Translations under genes and position numbers: made by a program | Origin: Asticcacaulis excentricus CB 48 | GTDB taxonomy: Bacteria > Pseudomonadota > Alphaproteobacteria > Caulobacterales > Caulobacteraceae | Direction: 5' to 3' | Length of the DNA stretch: 64,000 nucleotides | Assembly (NCBI RefSeq): GCF_000175215.2 | Contig: NC_014816.1 | Coordinates: 1,547,001 to 1,611,000, forward strand | Part shown: positions 52,571 through 60,151 of the stretch, piece after piece | Layout of the letters: every line of letters begins with the position of its first letter | How positions within the stretch are numbered: position 1 is the first letter of the stretch | Notes under the pieces: generated by a model | What the model was told of the DNA's origin: nothing | The model's database searches: none | Seen by the model: the letters and a program-made list of their open reading frames with translations, nothing else

Positions 52571-53142
52571 ATGGCTCTGACGGATATCGCATTGCGTAAT
52601 GCCAAACCTGAGGACAAGCCGTACAAGCTCACAGACGAGAAAGGGCTATATCTCCTTGTCACGCCTTCGGGCGGACGTTTGTGGAAACTCAAATTCAGAA
52701 ACAAAGCCGGGGTTGAGAAAAAACTCTCCATCGGTGCCTACCCTAACGTAAGACTTAAACAAGCCCGCGAACGAAGAGATGAGGCCCGTCGCCAGCTATC
52801 AGACGGTATCGATCCGGCGGAGCAAAACGTATCGACAAGCACACGGCTAAAATCAGCGCGGCGAATACATTCGATGCCGTCTCCAAAGCCTACATCGCCA
52901 AAAACAAGCGGGAAGGGCTCGCAGAGGCGACGGTACAGAAGCGTGAGTGGTTCACTCGCCTTGTCGAGCGAAGCCTTGGCCACAGGCCGATCGCGGAGAT
53001 ACAGCCGTTTGAGGTCCTGAATGCGGTACGTCCTTTCGAAGCCTCGAAGAACGATGAGAAGGCCGATCGGACGCTACAGTTAATTGGTCAGGTTTTTAGA
53101 TATGCCGTCGCAAACCAGCTCGCGCCTTCAGACCCTAGTTGA
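52571..53142 (+). pseudogene. Tyrosine integrase (DUF4102/P4 type), frameshifted and truncated
   Basis: The first 85 residues are a normal DUF4102 integrase N-terminus (MALTDIALRNAKPEDKPYKL; FRNKAGVEKKLSIGAYPNVRL; GIDPAEQ). After DPAEQ the reading shifts by one base. The shifted frame continues the protein as KRIDKHTAKISAANTFDAVS, then SKAYIAKNKREGLAEATVQ and GQVFRYAVANQLAPSDPS, where it stops at 53142. The whole catalytic domain with its R-H-R-Y residues is missing. The element has therefore lost this integrase, and a junction lies near 53,137. Confidence 0.88.
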
Positions 53143-53389
53143 ACCTTTACCGACGGGAATATTACAGATCTATGTAGTTAACGGCTAACGCAGAGAGTGT
53201 TCCCGATTTTCTAACGCAATGAAAGGGGGATTTGTGAACGCATCGCGGAACGACATTTAGCAGTTCATGTCGTCGAAACGGCTCGGAGACGATCTTGCGG
53301 GCTGATGTAGAATGGAGCGTTTTCTAGGATTTGCGCACAAGTGGGCTGCTCTTATCGTTCATAAAAGGGGCCGCTCCCGGATTGAATTA

Positions 53390-53418
53390 TTGACGCAACA
53401 ATTATGTTGTGTTTATTG
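53390..53418 (+). promoter_or_regulatory. Promoter with internal palindrome before XRE-ImmA gene
   Basis: TTGACG (53390-53395), 17 bases, TTATTG (53413-53418). The inverted repeat CAACA-ATTA-TGTTG (53396-53409) fills the spacer, where a repressor would block RNA polymerase. The predicted start of transcription is near the ATG at 53425, so the message may be leaderless or use a later start. The 53,143-53,389 stretch holds no gene I recognise. Confidence 0.5.
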
Positions 53419-53424
53419 TTGGCT

Positions 53425-54705
53425 ATGTTCAGAAGTGGTGTGATTCTTAACGAACGCGAGCTACGCGAAGCCAGATCCAAAATTTCGGCTCTCGAGGACG
53501 CCTTATCCTCAAATCGAGCGTTAGAGCCAATGATCGTCGGATTACCGCCCGAAGTGGTCGTACCGGTGGTACGTGCAATGAAAGCCGAAAGGCAGGAGCT
53601 GACAGCGGCTGTCAATGCGTATGAGACTGCAAAAGATTCAGGCAATCATCATGAACTGCATTCGCGAGCTGGCACTGATCCAGGCTTAACGCTCATAGTG
53701 GCGCGCATAGCGAAAGGCCTATCTCAACGCGATTTAGCATGGCGTCTCGGATTGAAGGAACAGCAAGTCCAGCGCTACGAGAGCGACCGTTACACCACAA
53801 TCAGTCTCAAAAACTACAGCAAGATCGCTGCGTTGTTAGGCGTCCAGCTTAAGGCTACGATCACTGAATTAAAAGACCTCCGTGGCCTTGGCAGAATGAT
53901 TGAGGACGTCTCGAAGGCGGACATCAAGAAAATCCTTAAGCATGGCCGCGAGAACGGCTGGTTTTCTGAAGATGCTGATGAAGAAGATTTACGTCGGTTC
54001 ATTGCGGAAAATCGAATTACGTTTGGTAGCCCATCGCTTCTGCGAACCGGCTTGAACGTGAAGGATCATAGCGAAGACATTCTTCTGCACGCCTGGCGGG
54101 CACGGGTCGCCTCCAGAGCGCAGGGCGTTATTGAAACCTCAAAGCCCCGTTTTAGTCCCCTGGACCTCTCTTGGCTCTCAAGTCTAGTTAAACTGAGTGC
54201 TTCGCCGGACGGTCCGCTTCGCGCGCGTGAATTTTTGCTCCAGCACGGGATTGTTCTAATCATTGAACCTCAGATTCCGGGACTGGCTATCGACGGTGCG
54301 GCTTTCTTAGAAGGTGATATTCCCGTCATTGGAATGACAATTCGCAAAGACACCATCGATAATTTTTGGTTCACGCTCTTGCACGAAACCGCCCATGCCG
54401 TACTTCACTATCGTACCGGCCTTGCATTAGGTTTCTACGATCAGTCCGAAGCCCCCTCTCTTGATGAGCAAGAGGCGGAAGCGGACGCCTTTGCAGCGAA
54501 TATGCTTATTCCCGATGAGGTATGGCGAAAATCGACTGCTAGAATTTCTCGATCTCCTGACGTTCCGGAAAAGTTCGCCAACAGTCTGGGCATCCATCCG
54601 GCCATCGTTTTTGGGAGGATTAGAAAAGAAAGAAACGATTATACCATTTTCACACAAAAGATCGGTGCAAACACAGTTCGCAAACAATTCCTAAGCGAGG
54701 CTTAG
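53425..54705 (+). CDS. XRE-ImmA/IrrE metallopeptidase regulator
   Basis: A protein of about 426 residues. It has an N-terminal helical region with ELREARSKISALEDAL, then a Cro/CI helix-turn-helix at about 95-150 (VARIAKGLSQRDLAWRLGLKEQQVQRYESDRY). A helical linker follows. The C-terminal ImmA/IrrE-like domain has zinc motif HETAH (LLHETAHAVLHY, near residue 320) and EQEAEADAFAANMLIP. In ICEBs1 and related systems, ImmA-type proteases cleave repressors or antitoxins. Here the protease and DNA-binding parts are fused and lie 12 bp before a Beta-family gene, like an antitoxin or control gene. The start could also be GTG 53440. Confidence 0.85.
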   Translation: MFRSGVILNERELREARSKISALEDALSSNRALEPMIVGLPPEVVVPVVRAMKAERQELTAAVNAYETAKDSGNHHELHSRAGTDPGLTLIVARIAKGLSQRDLAWRLGLKEQQVQRYESDRYTTISLKNYSKIAALLGVQLKATITELKDLRGLGRMIEDVSKADIKKILKHGRENGWFSEDADEEDLRRFIAENRITFGSPSLLRTGLNVKDHSEDILLHAWRARVASRAQGVIETSKPRFSPLDLSWLSSLVKLSASPDGPLRAREFLLQHGIVLIIEPQIPGLAIDGAAFLEGDIPVIGMTIRKDTIDNFWFTLLHETAHAVLHYRTGLALGFYDQSEAPSLDEQEAEADAFAANMLIPDEVWRKSTARISRSPDVPEKFANSLGIHPAIVFGRIRKERNDYTIFTQKIGANTVRKQFLSEA

Positions 54706-54717
54706 AAAGGACGCCAA

Positions 54718-55833
54718 ATGTTGCCTTACTATCCGTGTCTACGTTTTAAGCAGGGTGAATATATTGCTATGGCGAAGTTGCCTAACGATGTTGCACCACA
54801 TGTTGAACCTCGCTTTGTGGTGCCACCTCCAAAGGATCGTGATCCGGAACTTGGGCGCATCCCGACTATTGATGAAATTGCCCATATCACCGGTGACCGC
54901 ATTGCCAAGCACTGGCCTCTACGTAGAGCATTTCTAGACACCAGATTTGTCCATGACGCCCTTGGAAATGACGGACTTAGGACTCTGTATAGGCTTGCGC
55001 AGGGACGGAACCCCAAAATTGTTCCGGTCGTCTCAGCAGAAGGTCTCTCCAACCCCTTTTTTAAAGAGGTTTTGTGCACGACCGGTGCCATCAAGCTGGC
55101 TATTCTAATTGATTATGATCAAGTGGACCCAGAGGAAATTTCTCAGGGGCTGAACGCCATTGGCCTTTCTGCAAATGAATGCGTACTTTTTGTTGACTTT
55201 ACAGGAGCCCCCTTAAAGCCGGAAATTGCATCAGGTTCAATTAGTGGCCTATTCGAAGTGCTAAATGAGATTGGGCACTGGCACCGCATTGTATACCAAG
55301 CATCGAATTTCCCCCAAACCAACCCGCCTGAGTATGGCAAAAACAAATTCGTACCTAGGGATGAATGGACTGCGTTTCATGAAGCTATGAAAGATTGTGA
55401 CGTGCCGCCGGAACGTATAGGGTACGGCGATTTTGGTGCGGACACAGGCAAAATGGTTTTCCCTAAGGGACTGCGCGGCGGCAAAGCTACGCGCCACCTT
55501 CGCTATACCGGTAAGACACATACGCTGATAGTCTTCGCAGACAAGGACGGCAAAGACGCTGAACAAATGCGGAAAGTTTGCCAACGCCTGATGGAACATG
55601 AATCCATGACATACGCTGGTCAGGCTTTCTCGGAAGCCGACGATCGAATTTTTCGTGTTGCACAGGGCTTAGACGGCCCGGGCAATGCGTCTATGTGGCG
55701 AGAATGGAATACCCTGCATCACATCATGCAAGTGGTTCGCGACCTAGGGGCTATGGCGGGTATCACGTTTGGGACCCATCGAGTTAGCACGGTGGTACAT
55801 GAGCGAGGACTGTTTGACCTCGAATTAGACTAG
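54718..55833 (+). CDS. Beta-family protein (phage-related Beta_protein domain)
   Basis: A 371-residue protein. The start YYPCLRFKQGEYIAM matches the N-terminal pattern of Beta-family proteins (Y-x-P-x-LRWKQGEY), and the length fits. The ending EWNTLHHIMQVVRDL and repeated strand-helix units suggest a TIM-barrel-like fold. It lies 12 bp after the XRE-ImmA gene with AAAGGACG as binding site, so the two form an operon. Members sit in phages and defence-type islands. The activity is unknown. Toxin or antiphage effector is a context guess. Confidence 0.75.
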   Translation: MLPYYPCLRFKQGEYIAMAKLPNDVAPHVEPRFVVPPPKDRDPELGRIPTIDEIAHITGDRIAKHWPLRRAFLDTRFVHDALGNDGLRTLYRLAQGRNPKIVPVVSAEGLSNPFFKEVLCTTGAIKLAILIDYDQVDPEEISQGLNAIGLSANECVLFVDFTGAPLKPEIASGSISGLFEVLNEIGHWHRIVYQASNFPQTNPPEYGKNKFVPRDEWTAFHEAMKDCDVPPERIGYGDFGADTGKMVFPKGLRGGKATRHLRYTGKTHTLIVFADKDGKDAEQMRKVCQRLMEHESMTYAGQAFSEADDRIFRVAQGLDGPGNASMWREWNTLHHIMQVVRDLGAMAGITFGTHRVSTVVHERGLFDLELD

Positions 55834-56053
55834 CGAAAAGCTGCAAGTTAGTTTGCTAGGTTTTGCGTGACATTGTTTTTGGCCCTTGGGCTTGCCAGAT
55901 GTCGCAACATTGCGGCTCATGCCGGAATTCGGGCGCCCAAAATAGGCAACCGGGAAGATCGTGTCCATGGCTCAGTCCGAGTCAGGCAAACCGCTGGAGA
56001 AAATCCAGCAAACCTCTTGCAAAACCTTTGATGCGTTTCGGTGGGTGGCTGAG
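55834..56053. other. Spacer between Beta-family gene and HTH gene
   Basis: There are 220 bases between convergent genes. A short frame (MAQSESGKPLEKIQQTSCKT..., 55967-56065) looks like the tail of a larger coding region. It overlaps the end of the HTH gene and cannot be assigned. Otherwise nothing is recognised. Confidence 0.35.
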
Positions 56054-56362
56054 TCACTGGCGTAGGGGCAACTCCAACTGACCTGTTGGTTTAACCGGCC
56101 CCGGACCCCGTGGTTTGCGCCCTGGTTCGGACGAAACGGCAGCTTCAGAACCTTCCGTCAGTGGAACATCATCAGGCTCTCCGGAGAGGAAACGCAGCAG
56201 TTCGTCGCGCATTATCAGACGGCACTTACCGATCTTGACCGACTTGAGCGAACCGTCGGCGAGGCGCTCATATAGAACTGACCGCCGCAGACCGCTGGCC
56301 TTCACCGCCTCATCTATCCGGTAGGCCAGCTTCCGCGTGTCGATCGTCGATTGCGTGGCCAT
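56054..56362 (-). CDS. Helix-turn-helix (excisionase/AlpA-like) DNA-binding protein
   Basis: A 102-residue protein from ATG 56362. The winged-helix motif LAYRIDEAVKASGLRRSVLYERLADGSLKSVKIGKCRLIMRDELLRFLSG (in pieces) is that of excisionase-type MerR-like domains. The tail is Pro/Gly/Arg-rich, ending LPLRQ. Such proteins direct excision or regulate integrative elements. No intact integrase is nearby in the window. A frame upstream of the ATG would add a Cys-rich leader with no sign of selection. The 190 bases before it hold no gene. Confidence 0.8.
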   Translation of the reverse strand: MATQSTIDTRKLAYRIDEAVKASGLRRSVLYERLADGSLKSVKIGKCRLIMRDELLRFLSGEPDDVPLTEGSEAAVSSEPGRKPRGPGPVKPTGQLELPLRQ

Positions 56363-56555
56363 GCTTTGTCCCCTCGCATCCGTCTGGATGCAAATGAATA
56401 GGCAGGTGTGTCGCTGGCAGGCGTGCCAAGCCTCACTCTGCTCCTGTTGAGAGTTAGCCGTATGATGCCATTGCTGTAAGCCGGGGCCTACGCACCCCCT
56501 GCCCTCCGGAGATACCGTTTCGCCGTCATACTCGCCCAGACTGAGGCCTTTGACA

Positions 56556-57881
56556 TCAGGGGAGAAGATCAACCACCTCCGAGTGGTGGTACATTTTTTT
56601 CAGGTCACCGTGTCGCACACGGAACTGACTGCGCCGCTTCAAGACAGGCTTGGCCTCAGAGGCCCGCTCCAGCTTCACCGCCGGATCGTAATAGACCGCA
56701 CCGGATGCAAAGCCTTTCAGGAACAGGATAAAATCGGTCTGCTCACACAGGAGTATGCGAGAACCAAAGCTGTATTCAGGCGGAGGTGTGCGGAATAGGG
56801 TCGGCACGTAAGCAGCCTGGGCGTGTTTCCGATTCCAGTGCTCCATCATGCCGGTGAACGACCAGCTCGCCGCGACCTCGCCTGCACCATCGACCAGCCG
56901 GATGCCTCCACTGAGGTCCGTTATGATACCCTTGTCGGCGTCGAAACCGGCAATCGTCATGCGCAGGCCGGTATCAGGATGAAGCCCCTTCTGGCAGGTG
57001 TAGATGCCCCCGAAGTTCAACCTGTCAGGCTTTCCGTTTTTATCCGCATATCCATAGCGACGCAGGAACGGTGCAACGCCGTCATCTTTGTAGATGCCGC
57101 CGTTGGGTTCGGGCGTCATCAGAGTGACGGGGGTCTTTGCACGGTAGCTGATGAAGTCACCGACGCCGTACTGCTTCACCTCCCACCCCATGAAATCAGG
57201 CTCTGCAATCCCGTTCGGGATGATTCCCAGCTCCGCTTCAAGGGTGTATCCACCTGCGTTCGGGGCGGTGTATTGCATTTTCTGGCCGTCTCTGGCGAGA
57301 CGCTGAGAGGCTATCCAATGCTGTTCGTAAACCCGCCGGAGTTCACTTAGCAAAATAGCTTTTGGACTGACTTTCTGGTCGGGGTCTAATGGTAGTTCTA
57401 AAAACACGCCAACGGACTGCCACTCGCGCGCGTTCACCTCGTCGGCTATCGGATTATCAGCGAACGTCGCATATCCGAGAACGTCGCCTGTTGCCGTCAT
57501 CCCCATGAACAAAACGCGGCCCGGATCGCGGACAGTCATGATCGCTGAAGGTGCGGCTTTACAGCCTTTCAGGAAGCCCGACATCCGGACTTCGGGGTAG
57601 TCCGGATAAAGGATAAGCTGAGCGTCGGGCGTGGGTTGGCGACCGTCCTCGTCAAGCCAAAAGAATTTCACCTTTGCCTTCGGCCGGTCCTGTTTGCTTC
57701 CGGCCACTTCACGAGTGTCTATGACGATTTCACCATGAGGAATGATGTTCAGCGCCCCGAAACCACCACCCAGATAGACCTGATTTTTGGAATTGTCGTT
57801 GGGGGCCAGTTTCTTGGCATAGATGCGCTCCGCGCCGTGGTGGCGCATCAGACTGAGCAAACCCGACAATGACGCAACCAA
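56556..57881 (-). CDS. MvaI/BcnI-type type II restriction endonuclease
   Basis: A 441-residue endonuclease of the MvaI/BcnI family, which cuts CCWGG or CCSGG. The C-terminal catalytic region has TLEAELGIIPNGIAEPDFMGWEVKQYG, with the E-x(n)-E-x-K core. The downstream IYTCQKGLHPDTGLRMTIAGFD is also family-like. The N-terminal half (about 1-190) is longer than in BcnI itself (about 240 in all) and includes a SGFLKGCKAAPSAIMTVRDPGRVLFMG segment. It lies one base after vsr, giving the order methyltransferase-vsr-endonuclease. Recognition of a CCNGG-type site is inferred from the set. Confidence 0.85.
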   Translation of the reverse strand: MVASLSGLLSLMRHHGAERIYAKKLAPNDNSKNQVYLGGGFGALNIIPHGEIVIDTREVAGSKQDRPKAKVKFFWLDEDGRQPTPDAQLILYPDYPEVRMSGFLKGCKAAPSAIMTVRDPGRVLFMGMTATGDVLGYATFADNPIADEVNAREWQSVGVFLELPLDPDQKVSPKAILLSELRRVYEQHWIASQRLARDGQKMQYTAPNAGGYTLEAELGIIPNGIAEPDFMGWEVKQYGVGDFISYRAKTPVTLMTPEPNGGIYKDDGVAPFLRRYGYADKNGKPDRLNFGGIYTCQKGLHPDTGLRMTIAGFDADKGIITDLSGGIRLVDGAGEVAASWSFTGMMEHWNRKHAQAAYVPTLFRTPPPEYSFGSRILLCEQTDFILFLKGFASGAVYYDPAVKLERASEAKPVLKRRSQFRVRHGDLKKMYHHSEVVDLLP

Positions 57882-57882
57882 C

Positions 57883-58335
57883 TCAGTTTCCCCGGATAGT
57901 GAGTCTCTTTTCCGCCGAGCTTAGCCACTCAGCCAGAAGCTGTACAGGCTGATTGTCCGGTAGCCTTGTGCGTCCCTTCAACGCGCATTCCCAGACTATG
58001 GCGATACGCCAGCCAAGTGCTTCCAGTGCTTTGATGTTGCGCTCATCACTGGCGACGTTTTTGCCGATCTTCTCTTGCCAGAAATCGACGCGGGTGCCCG
58101 GCCATCTGAACAGATGACAGTCATGCTGATGCCAGAAACACCCATTGATAAACACAACAGCTCCGTACCTCGGAAACACCAGATCGGGCTTGCCAGGAAG
58201 GTCTCTCGCGTGAAGACGGTAACGAAAGCCAAGTGAATGGAGCGCACGACGAATACGCAATTCTGGCTTTGTATCCTTACCCCGGATTGCCGCCATATTG
58301 CGGCTACGGGTTGCGGTGTCGTGGACGTCGGCCAA
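57883..58335 (-). CDS. vsr: Vsr very-short-patch mismatch endonuclease
   Basis: A 150-residue repair enzyme that nicks 5' of T in T:G mismatches arising from deamination of 5-methylcytosine. The family motifs are intact: MAAIRGKDTKPELRIRRALHSLGFRYRLH in register, catalytic Asp in GKPDLVFPRYG, and the FWHQHDC metal/active-site segment with His. It is encoded immediately after the methyltransferase (stop 58336, start 58335), so it protects the methylated site. It has the usual length. Confidence 0.95.
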   Translation of the reverse strand: MADVHDTATRSRNMAAIRGKDTKPELRIRRALHSLGFRYRLHARDLPGKPDLVFPRYGAVVFINGCFWHQHDCHLFRWPGTRVDFWQEKIGKNVASDERNIKALEALGWRIAIVWECALKGRTRLPDNQPVQLLAEWLSSAEKRLTIRGN

Positions 58336-59598
58336 TCAGACAGCCACTTTCAGTTCGGGCTCATCAGTGATCAGCGCCTGAATGTGGGGCTGCATAATCC
58401 GTGCGACCTCCCGGAACACTGGAACCGCCACAGAGTTGCCGAATTGCTTATAGGCTTGCGTATCTGATACCGGGATGCGGAAGCTGTCATCATAGCCCAT
58501 CAGGCGCGCGCACTCTCGCGGGGTAAGTCGTCGGGGATTGTTCCCCTTCCCCCGGCTCACAAGGATCTCTGAGCCATCCTTGTAGTAGCGCGCCGACAAG
58601 GTACGCGATACGTCGCCCGGCCCCACAAGCCCGAAACCAAAGCCATTGCCTGCCGCTTTGTGCTTGTCAGCATAGTTTTGCAGGTAAGCCCACAGCTTGT
58701 CAGTCAGCGTGTACTTCGACGCCACCTCAGCCCGGATACCGGTTGTATAGGGCGGCTCGGCCTCTTCGATCGCGTTCTCAGGGTGGAGAATGGATGAGAG
58801 CTTCACTGACCCCTTGGGAGGCAGATTGAGGTCATCCCATGAGAACGGCACGTCTTCCCGGAAACCGACAATGACAATACGCTCGCGGTGCTGGGGCACA
58901 AAGTGCTGAGCGTCGATGACCTTCGGCCACACCTTGTATCTAAGTTCGCCCTCTAGGGTCTTCATGATGACCTCAAATGTCCGGCCCTTGTCGTGACTTT
59001 TGAGGTTCTTGACGTTTTCCAGCATGAAAGCCGCAGGCCGTTTGTCGGCGATGATGCGGGCAACGTCAAAAAACAGCGTCCCCTGAGCCTCGTCAAGAAA
59101 GCCATGGCTGCGCCCAAGTGAGTTCTTCTTGGAAACACCCGCAATCGAAAACGGCTGACACGGGAACCCGGCAAGCAGCACGTCGTGGTCGGGAATGTCA
59201 GCAGTTTCGATCTGCGTGATGTCGCCGTGGATCGGATGGTTATCGCGGAAATTGGCGGCGTAGGTTTGCTGCGCGTATTTATTCCATTCGGACGTAAAAA
59301 CGCAGTGGCCACCGATTTCGTCAAAGCCGCGACGCAGTCCGCCGATGCCGGCGAACAGATCAATAAAGGTGAAGCGCGGCGGCGATGCGGTCACATCGGT
59401 TGCGCCTCCGACCAGAGTTTCCAGAAACCGGATAGCCGCCCGCCGGGGAGCCAGTTCACCCGTTTCCCAGCGGCGAACCTGACGGGGACTGTAACCGAGC
59501 TTATCAGCCAGTTCCTCCAACGAAATGCCAGCTTTCAGACGTAATGAGTGAAAATCCTGATTTCGCATTAGAGACGCCCCTGGGAATAATCCGGACAC
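58336..59598 (-). CDS. DNA (cytosine-5-)-methyltransferase with N-terminal HTH
   Basis: A 420-residue C5-methyltransferase. Motif I is FTFIDLFAGIGGLRRGFDEIG, motif IV has the catalytic Cys in GFPCQPFSIAG, motif VI is ENVKNL, motif VIII is QHRERIVIVGF and motif X ends FGNSVAVPV. The first 65 residues are a Cro-type helix-turn-helix (LKAGISLEELADKLGYSPRQVRRWETGE). M.EcoRII/M.SsoII-type enzymes use such a domain to repress their own promoter. It is the first gene of the restriction-modification operon. Confidence 0.95.
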   Translation of the reverse strand: MSGLFPGASLMRNQDFHSLRLKAGISLEELADKLGYSPRQVRRWETGELAPRRAAIRFLETLVGGATDVTASPPRFTFIDLFAGIGGLRRGFDEIGGHCVFTSEWNKYAQQTYAANFRDNHPIHGDITQIETADIPDHDVLLAGFPCQPFSIAGVSKKNSLGRSHGFLDEAQGTLFFDVARIIADKRPAAFMLENVKNLKSHDKGRTFEVIMKTLEGELRYKVWPKVIDAQHFVPQHRERIVIVGFREDVPFSWDDLNLPPKGSVKLSSILHPENAIEEAEPPYTTGIRAEVASKYTLTDKLWAYLQNYADKHKAAGNGFGFGLVGPGDVSRTLSARYYKDGSEILVSRGKGNNPRRLTPRECARLMGYDDSFRIPVSDTQAYKQFGNSVAVPVFREVARIMQPHIQALITDEPELKVAV

Positions 59599-59687
59599 GC
59601 TGTCCTGATTTGCCCCCTAACTCAAGTGATGCGTCAGCGCAAATGTTTTTATTTTGTTCCCAGAGCAGGAGAGACGAGCCCGACGGC

Positions 59688-59945
59688 TCAGGCGTCCTCA
59701 GTCATCAGGCTCAGCGGATAGGGAATTTCGTCACGTGCACGGCCCGCGCCGCCGTTGGCATCAACCGCTTCGAAAATGCGCCGCTCAAGCTCATCACGTT
59801 GTGAGCTTGAGTCACGTTCCCAAATGGCGAGGACTTCGGCGTCGCTTAGCCCTTGATCAGCCTGAAACGCCGCAATAGCCTCAGCCGCCTTCTCTTCGTC
59901 AGTGTAGTCATAAAGGCGGTTCGCTATATCCACGATAATGGTCAT
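59688..59945 (-). CDS. Small hypothetical protein upstream of the R-M operon
   Basis: An 85-residue soluble acidic protein from ATG 59945 (AGAGGAGAAA upstream). Two helices are predicted (DYTDEEKAAEAIAAFQADQGLSDAEVLAIWERD and SQRDELERRIFEAVDA). I do not recognise the family. It runs in the same direction as the R-M genes, 90 bp before the methyltransferase. It could be a controller or unrelated. Its strong ribosome binding site and clean composition support a real gene. Confidence 0.7.
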   Translation of the reverse strand: MTIIVDIANRLYDYTDEEKAAEAIAAFQADQGLSDAEVLAIWERDSSSQRDELERRIFEAVDANGGAGRARDEIPYPLSLMTEDA

Positions 59946-60151
59946 GGCTGTTTCTCCTCTATACCCATGAGACAGTATCAGAAACCCCATGTGTTGACCA
60001 GGCCCTGCGTGAGAAGCCTCGCATCGGATGTGTCAATTACAGCGCAGGCACACTCAATTAAAGGGCGAGATGCGCTCGTGATTTGACACTTCCAGAAATC
60101 GCTAACTATCTTTTTGGTGGAATTTGGGCTTGGGGTAGCCGGGGGATTGCC

